DNA of 64,000 nucleotides. Origin: Methylomonas rhizoryzae (GTDB lineage: Bacteria; Pseudomonadota; Gammaproteobacteria; Methylococcales; Methylomonadaceae). Every line of letters begins with the position of its first letter. Position 1 is the stretch's first letter. Position numbers and translations under genes: made by a program. Shown piece by piece: positions 26,480 to 34,496 of this stretch. The stretch spans positions 310,001-374,000 of the forward strand of contig NZ_CP043929.1 in assembly GCF_008632455.1 (NCBI RefSeq), written 5' to 3'. The notes under the pieces are model-generated. The model saw only the letters and a program-made list of their open reading frames with translations. It was not told where the DNA came from and did not search any database.

Positions 26480-27841
26480 TCATTGCGCGAACCAAAGCGG
26501 AAACGGGTCTGCATACCGGCGCCAAGCCATGGGGCCTGCCGCCAATTCGGCCTCGGTCAGTAAGCAAGCGTCGAGCTCCCGACAGACTTGTTCGGCATCG
26601 AGGTTTTGGCCGATGAACACCAGTTCCTGGCGGCAATCGCCATAGGGTTCTTGCCAATGTTCGCGAATGTCTTCTAGGTACTCTTCCGGCCATTGATCCT
26701 CCGGTACCGACGCCCACCAGCGTCCGGCCAGACCGTGGCGCATGATGCCGCCGGCTTGCGACCAGTTGCCGGCGTGCTCGGGTCTGGAAGCCAACCAAAA
26801 AAAGCCTTTGGAGCGCAGCAACGTGCCGTTTTCCCACTCGCCTTCGTGCAAATGCTGGTAGAAGCGTGTTGGGTGGAAAGGGCGGCGGGCAGAGTACACA
26901 AAGCTGCTGATACCGTATTCTTCCGTCTCGGGAACATGCTCGCCGCGCAATTCCTTGAGCCAGCCGGGAGCCTGTTCGGCTTTTTCAAAATCGAATAGCC
27001 CGGTATTCAATACTTTGCCGAGGTCGACTTGGCCCATCGCCATCGGCACGATTTCGGCGTCGGGGTTCAGGCTGTGCAAGATGGCCTTGAGGTTGACGAT
27101 TTCGTCGCTGGCGATCAGATCGATTTTGGAAATCAGGATCACGTTGGCGAATTCGATTTGGTCGACCAGCAGGTCGGCGACATTGCGCTCGTCGTCTTCG
27201 CCCAAAGCCTCGCCGGCCTCCTTCAGACTCAGGGCTTCCTGGTAGTTGCGCATGAAGTTGACGGCGTCGACCACGGTTACCATGGTATCCAGTCGGGCGA
27301 TGTCGGCCAGGCTAGCGCCGGTTTCGTCGCGAAAGGTGAAGGTTTCGGCAATCGGCAGCGGTTCGGCGATGCCGGTGGATTGACAAAACCCATCCTTGGG
27401 TTTTGCCGCTGGCGCGGTGCTTGCGCATCCCAATTTGCTCCCGGCAAATTGGTCAATCACCAGATAGTCAAAGTGGCCGTCCCTGGCCAGGTTGCCGACC
27501 TCGATCAGCAAGTCCTCTCGCAGGGTGCAGCACAAGTTTGCCGGGAGCAAACTTGGACGGGCAAGGCCCGGTGCGGAGCACGCAACCCAAGGATGGGTTG
27601 CGCAAATGCACCCGTTACTCATTTCGACCAGTTTTTCCTGGCCGCGATTCAGCTGCACCTCGTTCTTGACCAGCGCGGCGTCGATGTTGACTTCGCTCAT
27701 GTCGTTGACGATCACCGCCACTCGCCGGTTTTCGCGATTGCTGAGTATGTGATTCAGCAGCGTGGTTTTGCCGGCGCCGAGAAAGCCGGATAACACGGTT
27801 ACCGGGAGTTTGGGTTGAGGAAAAGGATTAATTGCTGTCAT
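26480..27841 (-). CDS. COG0523 GTPase carrying two in-frame 24-residue insertions
   Basis: 453 residues. Walker A is GFLGAGKTT (19-27). The usual GCICCTLREDLL is split: GCIC at 77-80, 24 extra residues (81-104), then CTLREDLL. A second 24-residue insertion (131-154) lies just before STGIAEPLPIAETF. Without both, the length would be 405, normal for this subfamily. Later motifs are intact (SKIDL, a CobW C-terminal domain ISSFVYSARRPFHPTRF, QELVFIGQNLD). Each insertion is a 72-bp DNA element with two hairpins. Function (zinc delivery) may survive if the insertions loop out, but the first interrupts the CxCC metal motif, though a CC pair is regenerated at 104-105. Zur box 2 ends 6 bp before the ATG, leaving no room for a ribosome-binding site. 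Confidence 0.85.
   Translation of the reverse strand: MTAINPFPQPKLPVTVLSGFLGAGKTTLLNHILSNRENRRVAVIVNDMSEVNIDAALVKNEVQLNRGQEKLVEMSNGCICATHPWVACSAPGLARPSLLPANLCCTLREDLLIEVGNLARDGHFDYLVIDQFAGSKLGCASTAPAAKPKDGFCQSTGIAEPLPIAETFTFRDETGASLADIARLDTMVTVVDAVNFMRNYQEALSLKEAGEALGEDDERNVADLLVDQIEFANVILISKIDLIASDEIVNLKAILHSLNPDAEIVPMAMGQVDLGKVLNTGLFDFEKAEQAPGWLKELRGEHVPETEEYGISSFVYSARRPFHPTRFYQHLHEGEWENGTLLRSKGFFWLASRPEHAGNWSQAGGIMRHGLAGRWWASVPEDQWPEEYLEDIREHWQEPYGDCRQELVFIGQNLDAEQVCRELDACLLTEAELAAGPMAWRRYADPFPLWFAQ
27380..27451. repeat. 72-bp double-hairpin element, copy B (inside COG0523 gene)
   Basis: It fills codons 131-154 of the GTPase gene. Two perfect 9-bp/8-bp stems are present: CAAAACCCA/TGGGTTTTG with a 4-nt loop, and CAATTTGC/GCAAATTG with a 5-nt loop. 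It aligns with the copy at 27530-27601 but in the opposite orientation. Stem bases differ between copies in compensated pairs while the loops and loop-closing bases are kept. Confidence 0.85.
27530..27601. repeat. 72-bp double-hairpin element, copy A (inside COG0523 gene)
   Basis: It fills codons 81-104. Stems are AAGTTTGC/GCAAACTT (5-nt loop) and CGCAACCCA/TGGGTTGCG (4-nt loop), separated by about 30 bp that can fold weakly. A TGC codon repeats at the two junctions, which could be a 3-bp target duplication. The element keeps the frame open in this orientation, and the second copy does so in the reverse orientation. Confidence 0.85.
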
Positions 27842-27846
27842 TGGTA

Positions 27847-27861
27847 TGTTATATTATAACA
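27847..27861 (-). promoter_or_regulatory. Zur box 2
   Basis: TGTTATATTATAACA, a perfect 15-bp palindrome with the same core as box 1. It contains TATAAT on the - strand. It lies only 6 bp from the start codon of the COG0523 gene, so transcription would start within a few bases of the ATG. It heads the operon running through the All3515-like, small membrane, ZIP, DUF1826, fhcA-like, folE2 and first COG0523 genes. Confidence 0.88.
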
Positions 27862-27872
27862 ATTGGTGATTC

Positions 27873-27901
27873 AAAAAAAGGCGCTCCTCTCGGTGCGCCT
27901 T
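27873..27901 (-). terminator. Rho-independent terminator of the second receptor gene
   Basis: On the - strand the arms AAGGCGC and GCGCCTT enclose a 10-nt loop and are followed by a run of T. It sits 16 bp after the TonB receptor stop and just before Zur box 2, so it insulates the receptor transcript from the GTPase operon. Confidence 0.88.
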
Positions 27902-27916
27902 CGCCGCTATCGATAA

Positions 27917-29959
27917 TTAATAACTTAATCTAAACCCTACTTCCGCCCCGCGTCCGGCTTCCGGCGCAAAATTGCGCAGATAAGAGGTCGCGTTGCGGAT
28001 GTTTTGATCCAGCAAGTTGTTGCCTTTGGCAAACACCAGCAACCGGGTGTCGTTGGTCGCTTGAATCTGGTAATTGACGCCGACGTTCAGCAAGTAATAC
28101 CCTGCGGTAGAGGTCTCGAACTCGCCGACGTGAGTTTGCTCGTCGGCACGGGTCAGACGCAGATAGCTGGAGAGTTTGTCCTGATTGTAATCCAGTTGCA
28201 AACCGTAGCGCAGCGGCGGCATGCGCGGCACGTCGCCGCCGTTGACGAATTGGCCGCGGGTGTAATCGCTGAACAAGGTCAGTTCCAGCAGGCCGAAATG
28301 GTTTTCCAGCATCGGGAAAATCAGCTTGGCTTCGTAGCCTTTGAAAATGGCGTCCTGTTGGCTGCTTTGCACTACCGGTTTGCAATCCACCGCGCACGGG
28401 TTGCCGTCTTCGTCGACGAATTGCCCGGTGCGGCGTTGGTAGATGTAATCCCCGGCCCAATTGTGAAACAGGTCGAGCTCGGCCCGCAACCAGTCGCCGT
28501 TGAAGCGGTAACCCAAGTCCAGGTTGTATGCGGTTTCTTCGTTCAGGTTCAAACTGCCGATTTCGAAGCTGCGAGTAGCGTCGTGGTAACCGTTGGCCAG
28601 CAGTTCCTGGACATTGGGCGCCCGCGATGAGCGAGTCACAGCCAGATTGATGCTGTTGCTAAGGTCCAATTTCCATAATGCCGCCGCCGATGCGCTGACC
28701 GGGGTATAACTCAAGGGGCTGAAACCGTCCGGATGAATATCGGTTTGCTCGACGCGAGTACCGAGCTGGTAGGTTACCGGGCCGAGATCGAAGGCTTCGA
28801 CGCCGAACACCCCGTAACTATAGGTATCCGATCGCGGCACGATGCTGGCACCGCTCAATTTCTCGGTTGCGTTGAAATCGCTGATCTGGGCTTGAAAACC
28901 GACCGCGCCGCGTAGCGGACCGATGTCCTGGTGATTAAGTTCGATACGGCCTTCGTAGCTTTTGTTGGTGAAGAACGCGCCGGGCTCACCGTTGGCGATT
29001 TCGGTATGCTGATAATCGGTGTAACCAAGACGGGTACGCACACTTTTAGCGAACGGCAACGGATTGTTCAGTTCGCTTTTGAAATCGTATTTGTTCTGCC
29101 GCATTGCGATTTGTACGGTTTCTTCGCCGGTGCCGTCCGGAGCGATGCCGTAGGTATTGTTCAGGTTATTGATCGAGGCGCCGGCATAACCGAAATCGTC
29201 GATCCAAGACAAACCGGCCGAACCGCTGATCGCTTCCGCCCCGGTGTTGTTTAAATAGCCCTTAGGATTGTCGACGACAGACAACGACGGATCGGTAGTC
29301 GCTACCTTGGCGCTGTCGATGCCGCGACCACCGATGTCCAAATTGTTGCGGTGGCGGTAAAAACCATCCAGGTGGTAGGCGATGTGATCCCGGCTACCTT
29401 CGATTTTCATCGTCGTGCTGGTTTCGTCGCTGGTGGAGTCGAAGCGTTGCTCCAACGCCGCGTTCAAGGCTTTGTCGAAGGCCTTGCCGGGAATCCGGTT
29501 GTCGATCACGTTGACTACCCCGCCCATGGCGCCGCTGCCGTAGAGTAAGGTCGCCGGCCCGCGCAACACTTCGATGCGCTCCGCCAGCAGCGGTTCGACG
29601 CTGGTGGCGTGGTCCGGACTGATCGCCGACACGTCGTTGGCGCCGATGCCGTTATTCAATACCCGCACCCGCGGACCGGCCTGACCGCGTATCACCGGCG
29701 TGCCGACGCCGGGTCCGAACGACTGGCTGGAAATGCCTAGCTCGTTTTTCAAGGTGTCGCCGATGCTGTGACCGGTTTTCATTCGTAATTCGTCGTCGCT
29801 CAAGACGGTAATCGGCGACAAAAAGTCGGACAGTTTTTCGCGAATCGGCGAAGTGACGACCACGGTTTCCAATACCGGAAGGGACTCTTCCGCATAAACA
29901 GGCCCCGGCAAATTGCCGGACACTACTAATAAAATCAGTCGGGTGTGTTTTGAACTCAT
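27917..29959 (-). CDS. TonB-dependent outer-membrane receptor, ZnuD-like
   Basis: 680 residues: a signal peptide (to VYA near residue 23), TonB-box region ETVVVTSPI, plug with SFGPGVGTPVIRGQAGPRVRVLNNGIGANDV and SPDHATSVEPLLAERIEVLRGPATLLYGSGAMGGVVNV, then a barrel ending FAPEAGRGAEVGFRLSY. It is a paralogue of the receptor at 16326-18683, shorter by about 100 residues. Both align with the zinc-uptake receptor ZnuD group by eye. A short Cys-containing loop (NPCAVDCKP) matches the CVSLVDCLP loop of the other copy. It ends at a terminator, so it is monocistronic. Zur box 3 lies 340 bp upstream. Confidence 0.87.
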   Translation of the reverse strand: MSSKHTRLILLVVSGNLPGPVYAEESLPVLETVVVTSPIREKLSDFLSPITVLSDDELRMKTGHSIGDTLKNELGISSQSFGPGVGTPVIRGQAGPRVRVLNNGIGANDVSAISPDHATSVEPLLAERIEVLRGPATLLYGSGAMGGVVNVIDNRIPGKAFDKALNAALEQRFDSTSDETSTTMKIEGSRDHIAYHLDGFYRHRNNLDIGGRGIDSAKVATTDPSLSVVDNPKGYLNNTGAEAISGSAGLSWIDDFGYAGASINNLNNTYGIAPDGTGEETVQIAMRQNKYDFKSELNNPLPFAKSVRTRLGYTDYQHTEIANGEPGAFFTNKSYEGRIELNHQDIGPLRGAVGFQAQISDFNATEKLSGASIVPRSDTYSYGVFGVEAFDLGPVTYQLGTRVEQTDIHPDGFSPLSYTPVSASAAALWKLDLSNSINLAVTRSSRAPNVQELLANGYHDATRSFEIGSLNLNEETAYNLDLGYRFNGDWLRAELDLFHNWAGDYIYQRRTGQFVDEDGNPCAVDCKPVVQSSQQDAIFKGYEAKLIFPMLENHFGLLELTLFSDYTRGQFVNGGDVPRMPPLRYGLQLDYNQDKLSSYLRLTRADEQTHVGEFETSTAGYYLLNVGVNYQIQATNDTRLLVFAKGNNLLDQNIRNATSYLRNFAPEAGRGAEVGFRLSY

Positions 29960-30644
29960 ATTTTCAATGTTATATCGTCACTCTTGGTGACGCAAAACAG
30001 CGCGTCAATTCCGATCCGGTTTCAGTCGGCGCTACGATTGCGGATAGCAGGGTAGTGTATCCCGACAATGTAACCGGCCTTTTACAGCCCATACCCATAC
30101 CCATGCCTTTATCGTTTGTTACCAGCATTCGCTCTAAATGTTCGAAGCATCCATTGCCCTGGACCAATCCTGACCTCGCAGCAACTCGACTGAACAAAAA
30201 ATAGACATTTAATGGCATTTCCGCCTGCGAATGCTTCGGACAAAGTCTTGACCCACTCGGTTTAGCGACAGCAGTGGCGCACTTGAGACGGCGGATAATT
30301 GTTATAATATAACAACACAAATCGCGACAAACAAGCCATCTCTCAACGCAATACTTCTATGCTGCAGGATACGCCCGTGAACGGCCGCCGCTCATCCCCG
30401 GTTCGGCCGGCGGTCAAAGGATGCGCTCCGCATGACTCCAAATCGCCTGGCAAGCGTTCGCACCTAACATTAGGCGTTGGTGTTGTTTTGTAGTATTTTG
30501 CTCGCCACTCAGTGCGCCCGGCAGACCGACTTTTGCAACTCCGCCGACGCCTGATTACTCACTATCCGTAAAGACCTTGCCTAGCCATCGCCGGCTTGCG
30601 ATTGGCTTAGTCAAAAACCACACCCTTGCTTCCGGAGAACCGTC
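29960..30644. other. Long divergent intergenic region with Zur box 3
   Basis: 685 bp between the receptor (-) and the HAD gene (+). It holds Zur box 3, a partial Zur-like half-site (AATGTTATAT, 29966-29975) 7 bp before the receptor ATG, and a CGTCAC/GTGACG palindrome at 29976-29992. The 116-codon ORF at 29970-30320 (-) has no ribosome-binding site or signal and looks spurious. No riboswitch was recognised. Confidence 0.6.
30299..30315. promoter_or_regulatory. Zur box 3
   Basis: TTGTTATAATATAACAA, a perfect 17-bp palindrome with the same core as boxes 1 and 2. It lies 340 bp from the receptor start (-) and 330 bp from the HAD gene start (+). The receptor is the more likely target by function, which implies a long leader; the + strand gene cannot be excluded. 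Confidence 0.85.
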
Positions 30645-31418
30645 ATGCCCTTAACCCGACGCCGCTTCCTCGCCTTAACCAGCGCAACCGCCGGCGCGGC
30701 CTTGTCGCCATCGCTGATCAAGGCCGGCGGCACTGCTGCTCCAACCATCAAAGCCATTGCCTTCGACGCTTTTACCGTGTTCGACCCGCGACCGGTCGCA
30801 GCAGCAACAGAACGGCGCTTTCCAGGGCGCGGCAGCGAACTCAGCGCGCTGTGGCGCAGCCGCCAGTTCGAATACAGCTGGTTGCGTACCCTGGGTGGAC
30901 GTTACACCGGTTTTCGCAGCATTACCGCGCAGGCGCTGTCCTATGCGGCAAACGCGCTTGGTTTGCCGTTAGCCGACAGCGACCGGGACGATCTGGTCGC
31001 GGTGTTCGAACAACTGCCGGCCTGGCCGGACGCACGACCGGTATTGTCCGAATTACGCGAACGCGGGATACGGCTGGCGTTTTTGTCGAATCTGCCGGAA
31101 GCGATCTTGCTGAAACTGAGCCGCGACAACGATTTGCAAGCGCTGTTCGATCCACCGCTCAGCACCGACCGGGTAAGCGCTTTCAAACCGGACCCGCGCG
31201 CTTATGCGATGGCGCTGAATGCTTTCGGGCTAACCAAGCAGGAAATAGCCTTCGCCGCCTTCGGCGCTTGGGATGCGGTTGGCGCCGCCTGGTTCGGCTA
31301 CCCGACCGCCTGGATCAACCGCCAGCACTTGCCGTTGGAACAGCTGGAGCAGATGCCGGCAAAAATCGGACCGGATTTGACGACATTGCTCGAAATGACG
31401 CAAACGGCCCAAATCTGA
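30645..31418 (+). CDS. Tat-exported haloacid-dehalogenase-type hydrolase
   Basis: 257 residues with a twin-arginine signal (TRRRFLALTSATAGAALSPSLIKA) and a type II haloacid dehalogenase domain. Nucleophile Asp is in IAFDAFTVFDP near residue 41, FLSNLPEAILLKL gives the Ser/Thr motif, SAFKPDPRAYAMAL the Lys motif, and AFGAWDAVGAAWFGYPTAWINR the C-terminal motif, where the usual acidic pair is reduced. CCGGAGAA precedes the ATG. The substrate is unknown; periplasmic export is unusual for this enzyme class. Confidence 0.82.
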   Translation: MPLTRRRFLALTSATAGAALSPSLIKAGGTAAPTIKAIAFDAFTVFDPRPVAAATERRFPGRGSELSALWRSRQFEYSWLRTLGGRYTGFRSITAQALSYAANALGLPLADSDRDDLVAVFEQLPAWPDARPVLSELRERGIRLAFLSNLPEAILLKLSRDNDLQALFDPPLSTDRVSAFKPDPRAYAMALNAFGLTKQEIAFAAFGAWDAVGAAWFGYPTAWINRQHLPLEQLEQMPAKIGPDLTTLLEMTQTAQI

Positions 31419-31438
31419 ACATCCAACAAATCGTCTGC

Positions 31439-34117
31439 CTATGCGGCTTTCAGAGTAAAAAAGGCCATCAGCCGCTGTAATTGTTCGGTTTGACTGGTCA
31501 TGTCTTGCGCGGTGGCCGCCAACTGCTCGCTAGCCGCGGCATTCTGTTGGGTCACTTGATTCATGTAACTCATCGCGGCATTGATTTGATTAACGCCGTT
31601 AGCCTGTTCGCCGGAGGCCAGAGCAATTTCCTGCACCAATTTCGAGGTCTCGATGATGCCGGGCACAATTTCCTGAAGCAAGCTTCCCGCCGTTTCGGCG
31701 GTATCGACGCTGCTCACCGCCAATTCACCAATTTCTTGCGAGGCTATCGAACTGCGTTCGGCCAGTTTGCGCACTTCGCCCGCGACCACGGCAAATCCTC
31801 TGCCGTGTTCGCCCGCCCTAGCCGCCTCGATAGCGGTATTTAAAGCCAACATATTGGTTTGAAAAGCAATGTCGTCGATGATACGCACCTTGTCGGCAAT
31901 GTCACGCATCGCTTCCACGGTGAGTTTGACGGCTTGCGCGCCGTCGCCGGCATCCTGGGACGCTTTACCGGCAATCGCCTCGGTGTTTCTGGCATTTTCG
32001 GCATTTTGGTAGATGGTGGAAGTCATTTGCGCCACGTTAGCGGAGGTTTGCTCGACATTGGCGGCTTGCTCGCAGGATACTCGCGCCAAGGATTGCGAAG
32101 TCGCGCTGATTTGATCTGCGGCGTTCGCCAATTGTTCTGCGGCACCGGCTACTTCGGTAATGGTCAAGGCCAGCCTGTCGATGGTGTTGTTGACGGTATC
32201 CTTGAACGCCTGCAACTGTCCGCGATAACTAGCTTGCATCGACCGGGTCAAATCGCCGTTCTCAACGCTGTTCAGCACGTTTATCGCTTCGCTTAAGGGC
32301 GCGATGAGGTTATCCAGCGTATGGTTAACGCCTTCGACGATTTTTCGATAATCGCCCTGATGTTTGCCGAGATCGGCACGCGCACTCAGCTGCCCTTGTT
32401 GTGCGGCACCAGCCAGCATCAAGGCATCGGCTACCAAGGCATTGATGGCGTCAATGCACCCGTTCAAATTGCGCTTGATCAGGTTAAAGTCGCCCTGGTA
32501 TTCGGCGTTGATTTTTGCCGGAATATTGCCTTTGGAAATAGCGTCTATGGTATTCGCCGCCGTGTTCAACGGGCCTATTACTGCGTCTAAGGTCGCATTG
32601 AACCCCTCGACGATTTTGCAGTAATCGCCCTGATGCTTGCCGGCATCCGCACGCATCGACAAATGCCCGGCCACCGCCGCCGCCGCGAGGTCGTTGGCGT
32701 CTTTTATCAAGGCGTTGATAGCATCGATGCAAGTATTTAAATTGTTCTTGATGACATTGAAATCGCCGTTGTATTCAGCGGTGATCTTTGCAGGCATGTT
32801 GCCCATGGCGATTGCGTTGATCGAACCGGCCGCCATGTTCAACGGACCGATCAAGGCATCCAGCGTCGAATTGACCCCGTTGATGATCTTCCGATAGTCG
32901 CCGAGATGGCGGTTGGCATCGGCGCGTGCACTTAAATTGCCGGCAACGGCCGCCGCGGATAAACCGGTCACGTCACCTATCAAAGCATGCACGCTGGATA
33001 CCGCCGAATTCAAACCGTTTTTCAGTTGATTGAACTCCAAACCGTAATCGTTATGGTCCGGCGCCGGCATTTCTCCTTTGCCCAGCTTGCCCAAGCCCGA
33101 CAACATGGCCTTGACCGAGCGCAACACGCCGGTTGTGGTTGTCCAACTGACGTAAACGAAGCACGCCAACAGCAGCAATACCGTCCCGAACAGCTTGATA
33201 CTGGAAAGCCGAATCCGCGCGATTCTGCCGTCCAGCGCCGCGTTCAAAGCGCCGTTCAAGGCCTCGGAGGCGGAAAAATGCAAGTCGATGACGGCGGTTA
33301 GGTCCCGCATGAATACGTCCGGGGCAAGATCGAAATTTTGCGCTTTCAGAAGCTCGGTTTCCACCAACTTGCTGAGGCCTTTGGCCTTTTGAATCATCGT
33401 TTGAATGTCGGCGAGGGTGGAGGCATTCAGCGTCGAAATTTTCACCACGTTTTCCATCAACAACATCTGCTGGTTATCAAACGACTTCAGCGCATAAAAA
33501 ATCAGCACCAAATCGTCCCGGGCAAGCTGCTTTTGCATCAAGGCTTTGGTTCCCAGTCCGCGCACGTTGGCTAACAGTTCGGCCATTTCCGGCAATTGGC
33601 TTACCGACAACGCTTGCAAATAATAGCTATCGATTTCCGGGTCCAACGAAAGCGCCGAAGCATCGGCGATTTTCCGGTTAAAGTGCAACAGACTTTCTAT
33701 CCAAGCGGTATGCAGCCAAAAACTGTCGTCAGCTTTGGTTTGGGGTAAGGAGGCAAGCAGCTTCGCCCATTCCTGCCGTAATTGCGCCAAATCCGCGTCC
33801 ATGCCTAATTCGGGGTGGTTTTGGTCGATTGCGGCAATCTCGGTTAATTGCGCGTCGATGTCTCGCCGAGTCGCCAACCAGCGTTCGGCTACCGAAGAAT
33901 CTCCGGCCAGCGCCCGGTTAGCGAGGCCACGATGCATCTGTACTGCCTGCAGTAGTTTTACGGTCTTGTGCAAGTATTCGCCGCCGTGCTTCTCTTGTTC
34001 GGTCATGGCAATTTGTTCCAGGCTGCCGCTCAGTAGCGCAGCGCTCGGCGGGGCAAACATCATGATTGCCAGCAGTGTTAACGCTATGAATTTATACGCC
34101 AGTTTCAAATTGTTCAT
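31439..34117 (-). CDS. Methyl-accepting chemotaxis protein with tandem HAMP repeats
   Basis: 892 residues. TM1 is about residues 9-30, a helical periplasmic sensor spans to about 300 (GEYLHKTVKLLQAVQMHRGLANRAL is like a NIT or four-helix sensor), and TM2 is LFGTVLLLLACFVYVSW. A series of HAMP-like units follows with a repeat of about 91 residues (AGNLSARADANRHLGDYRKI, AGHLSMRADAGKHQGDYCKI, QGQLSARADLGKHQGDYRKI), each paired with a PAKI(T/N)AEY-GDF unit. The signalling tip is IDDIAFQTNMLALNTAIEAA. No pentapeptide CheR tether is visible. The ligand is unknown. Confidence 0.9.
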   Translation of the reverse strand: MNNLKLAYKFIALTLLAIMMFAPPSAALLSGSLEQIAMTEQEKHGGEYLHKTVKLLQAVQMHRGLANRALAGDSSVAERWLATRRDIDAQLTEIAAIDQNHPELGMDADLAQLRQEWAKLLASLPQTKADDSFWLHTAWIESLLHFNRKIADASALSLDPEIDSYYLQALSVSQLPEMAELLANVRGLGTKALMQKQLARDDLVLIFYALKSFDNQQMLLMENVVKISTLNASTLADIQTMIQKAKGLSKLVETELLKAQNFDLAPDVFMRDLTAVIDLHFSASEALNGALNAALDGRIARIRLSSIKLFGTVLLLLACFVYVSWTTTTGVLRSVKAMLSGLGKLGKGEMPAPDHNDYGLEFNQLKNGLNSAVSSVHALIGDVTGLSAAAVAGNLSARADANRHLGDYRKIINGVNSTLDALIGPLNMAAGSINAIAMGNMPAKITAEYNGDFNVIKNNLNTCIDAINALIKDANDLAAAAVAGHLSMRADAGKHQGDYCKIVEGFNATLDAVIGPLNTAANTIDAISKGNIPAKINAEYQGDFNLIKRNLNGCIDAINALVADALMLAGAAQQGQLSARADLGKHQGDYRKIVEGVNHTLDNLIAPLSEAINVLNSVENGDLTRSMQASYRGQLQAFKDTVNNTIDRLALTITEVAGAAEQLANAADQISATSQSLARVSCEQAANVEQTSANVAQMTSTIYQNAENARNTEAIAGKASQDAGDGAQAVKLTVEAMRDIADKVRIIDDIAFQTNMLALNTAIEAARAGEHGRGFAVVAGEVRKLAERSSIASQEIGELAVSSVDTAETAGSLLQEIVPGIIETSKLVQEIALASGEQANGVNQINAAMSYMNQVTQQNAAASEQLAATAQDMTSQTEQLQRLMAFFTLKAA

Positions 34118-34496
34118 TCGCTACTTGTCTCCGCCGAAAACCATAAATAGAGCGCCTATCGCGGCAAGGGTGCGCTAGCTCCCTGCGCGCCGAAAGGGGG
34201 GTAGTTTTACGCTACAAAGAATAGACAAGGAGAGCGAATACGCTAATCGGCAGACGCTTTATGGCCGGACTTGGGTTTACGAAGTGTCTCAGCGGAGATG
34301 CTCTCTCGCCGCTCTCAGTCTTGCAGTGCGATTTTTGAATTATTGCCGGCTCTAAGGTTATAGTGAGTCCGGCTGATTTTCGAACGAACAGCCGAAGACT
34401 CGACCGTCTCCGCCAAACCTAAAAGACTGCTGCTTGTAGCATGCGGCGGCTGGCGAATATTTTGTGCCGCACACTAAAAACCAAACGAGGCCTACC
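34118..34496. other. Intergenic stretch between divergent genes
   Basis: 379 bp upstream of both the chemoreceptor (-) and mscS (+). No gene, strong hairpin or recognised operator was seen; promoters for both genes are presumably here. Confidence 0.5.

Noticed and set aside
29966..29981. A fourth Zur box next to the receptor start
   Set aside because: Only one arm (TGTTATAT) fits; the other arm is mostly mismatched, so it is mentioned as a half-site but not called.
29970..30320. A 116-codon ORF downstream of Zur box 3 on the - strand
   Set aside because: No ribosome-binding site, no signal or domain, and repeated GMGMG from a simple-sequence run. Treated as leader sequence.
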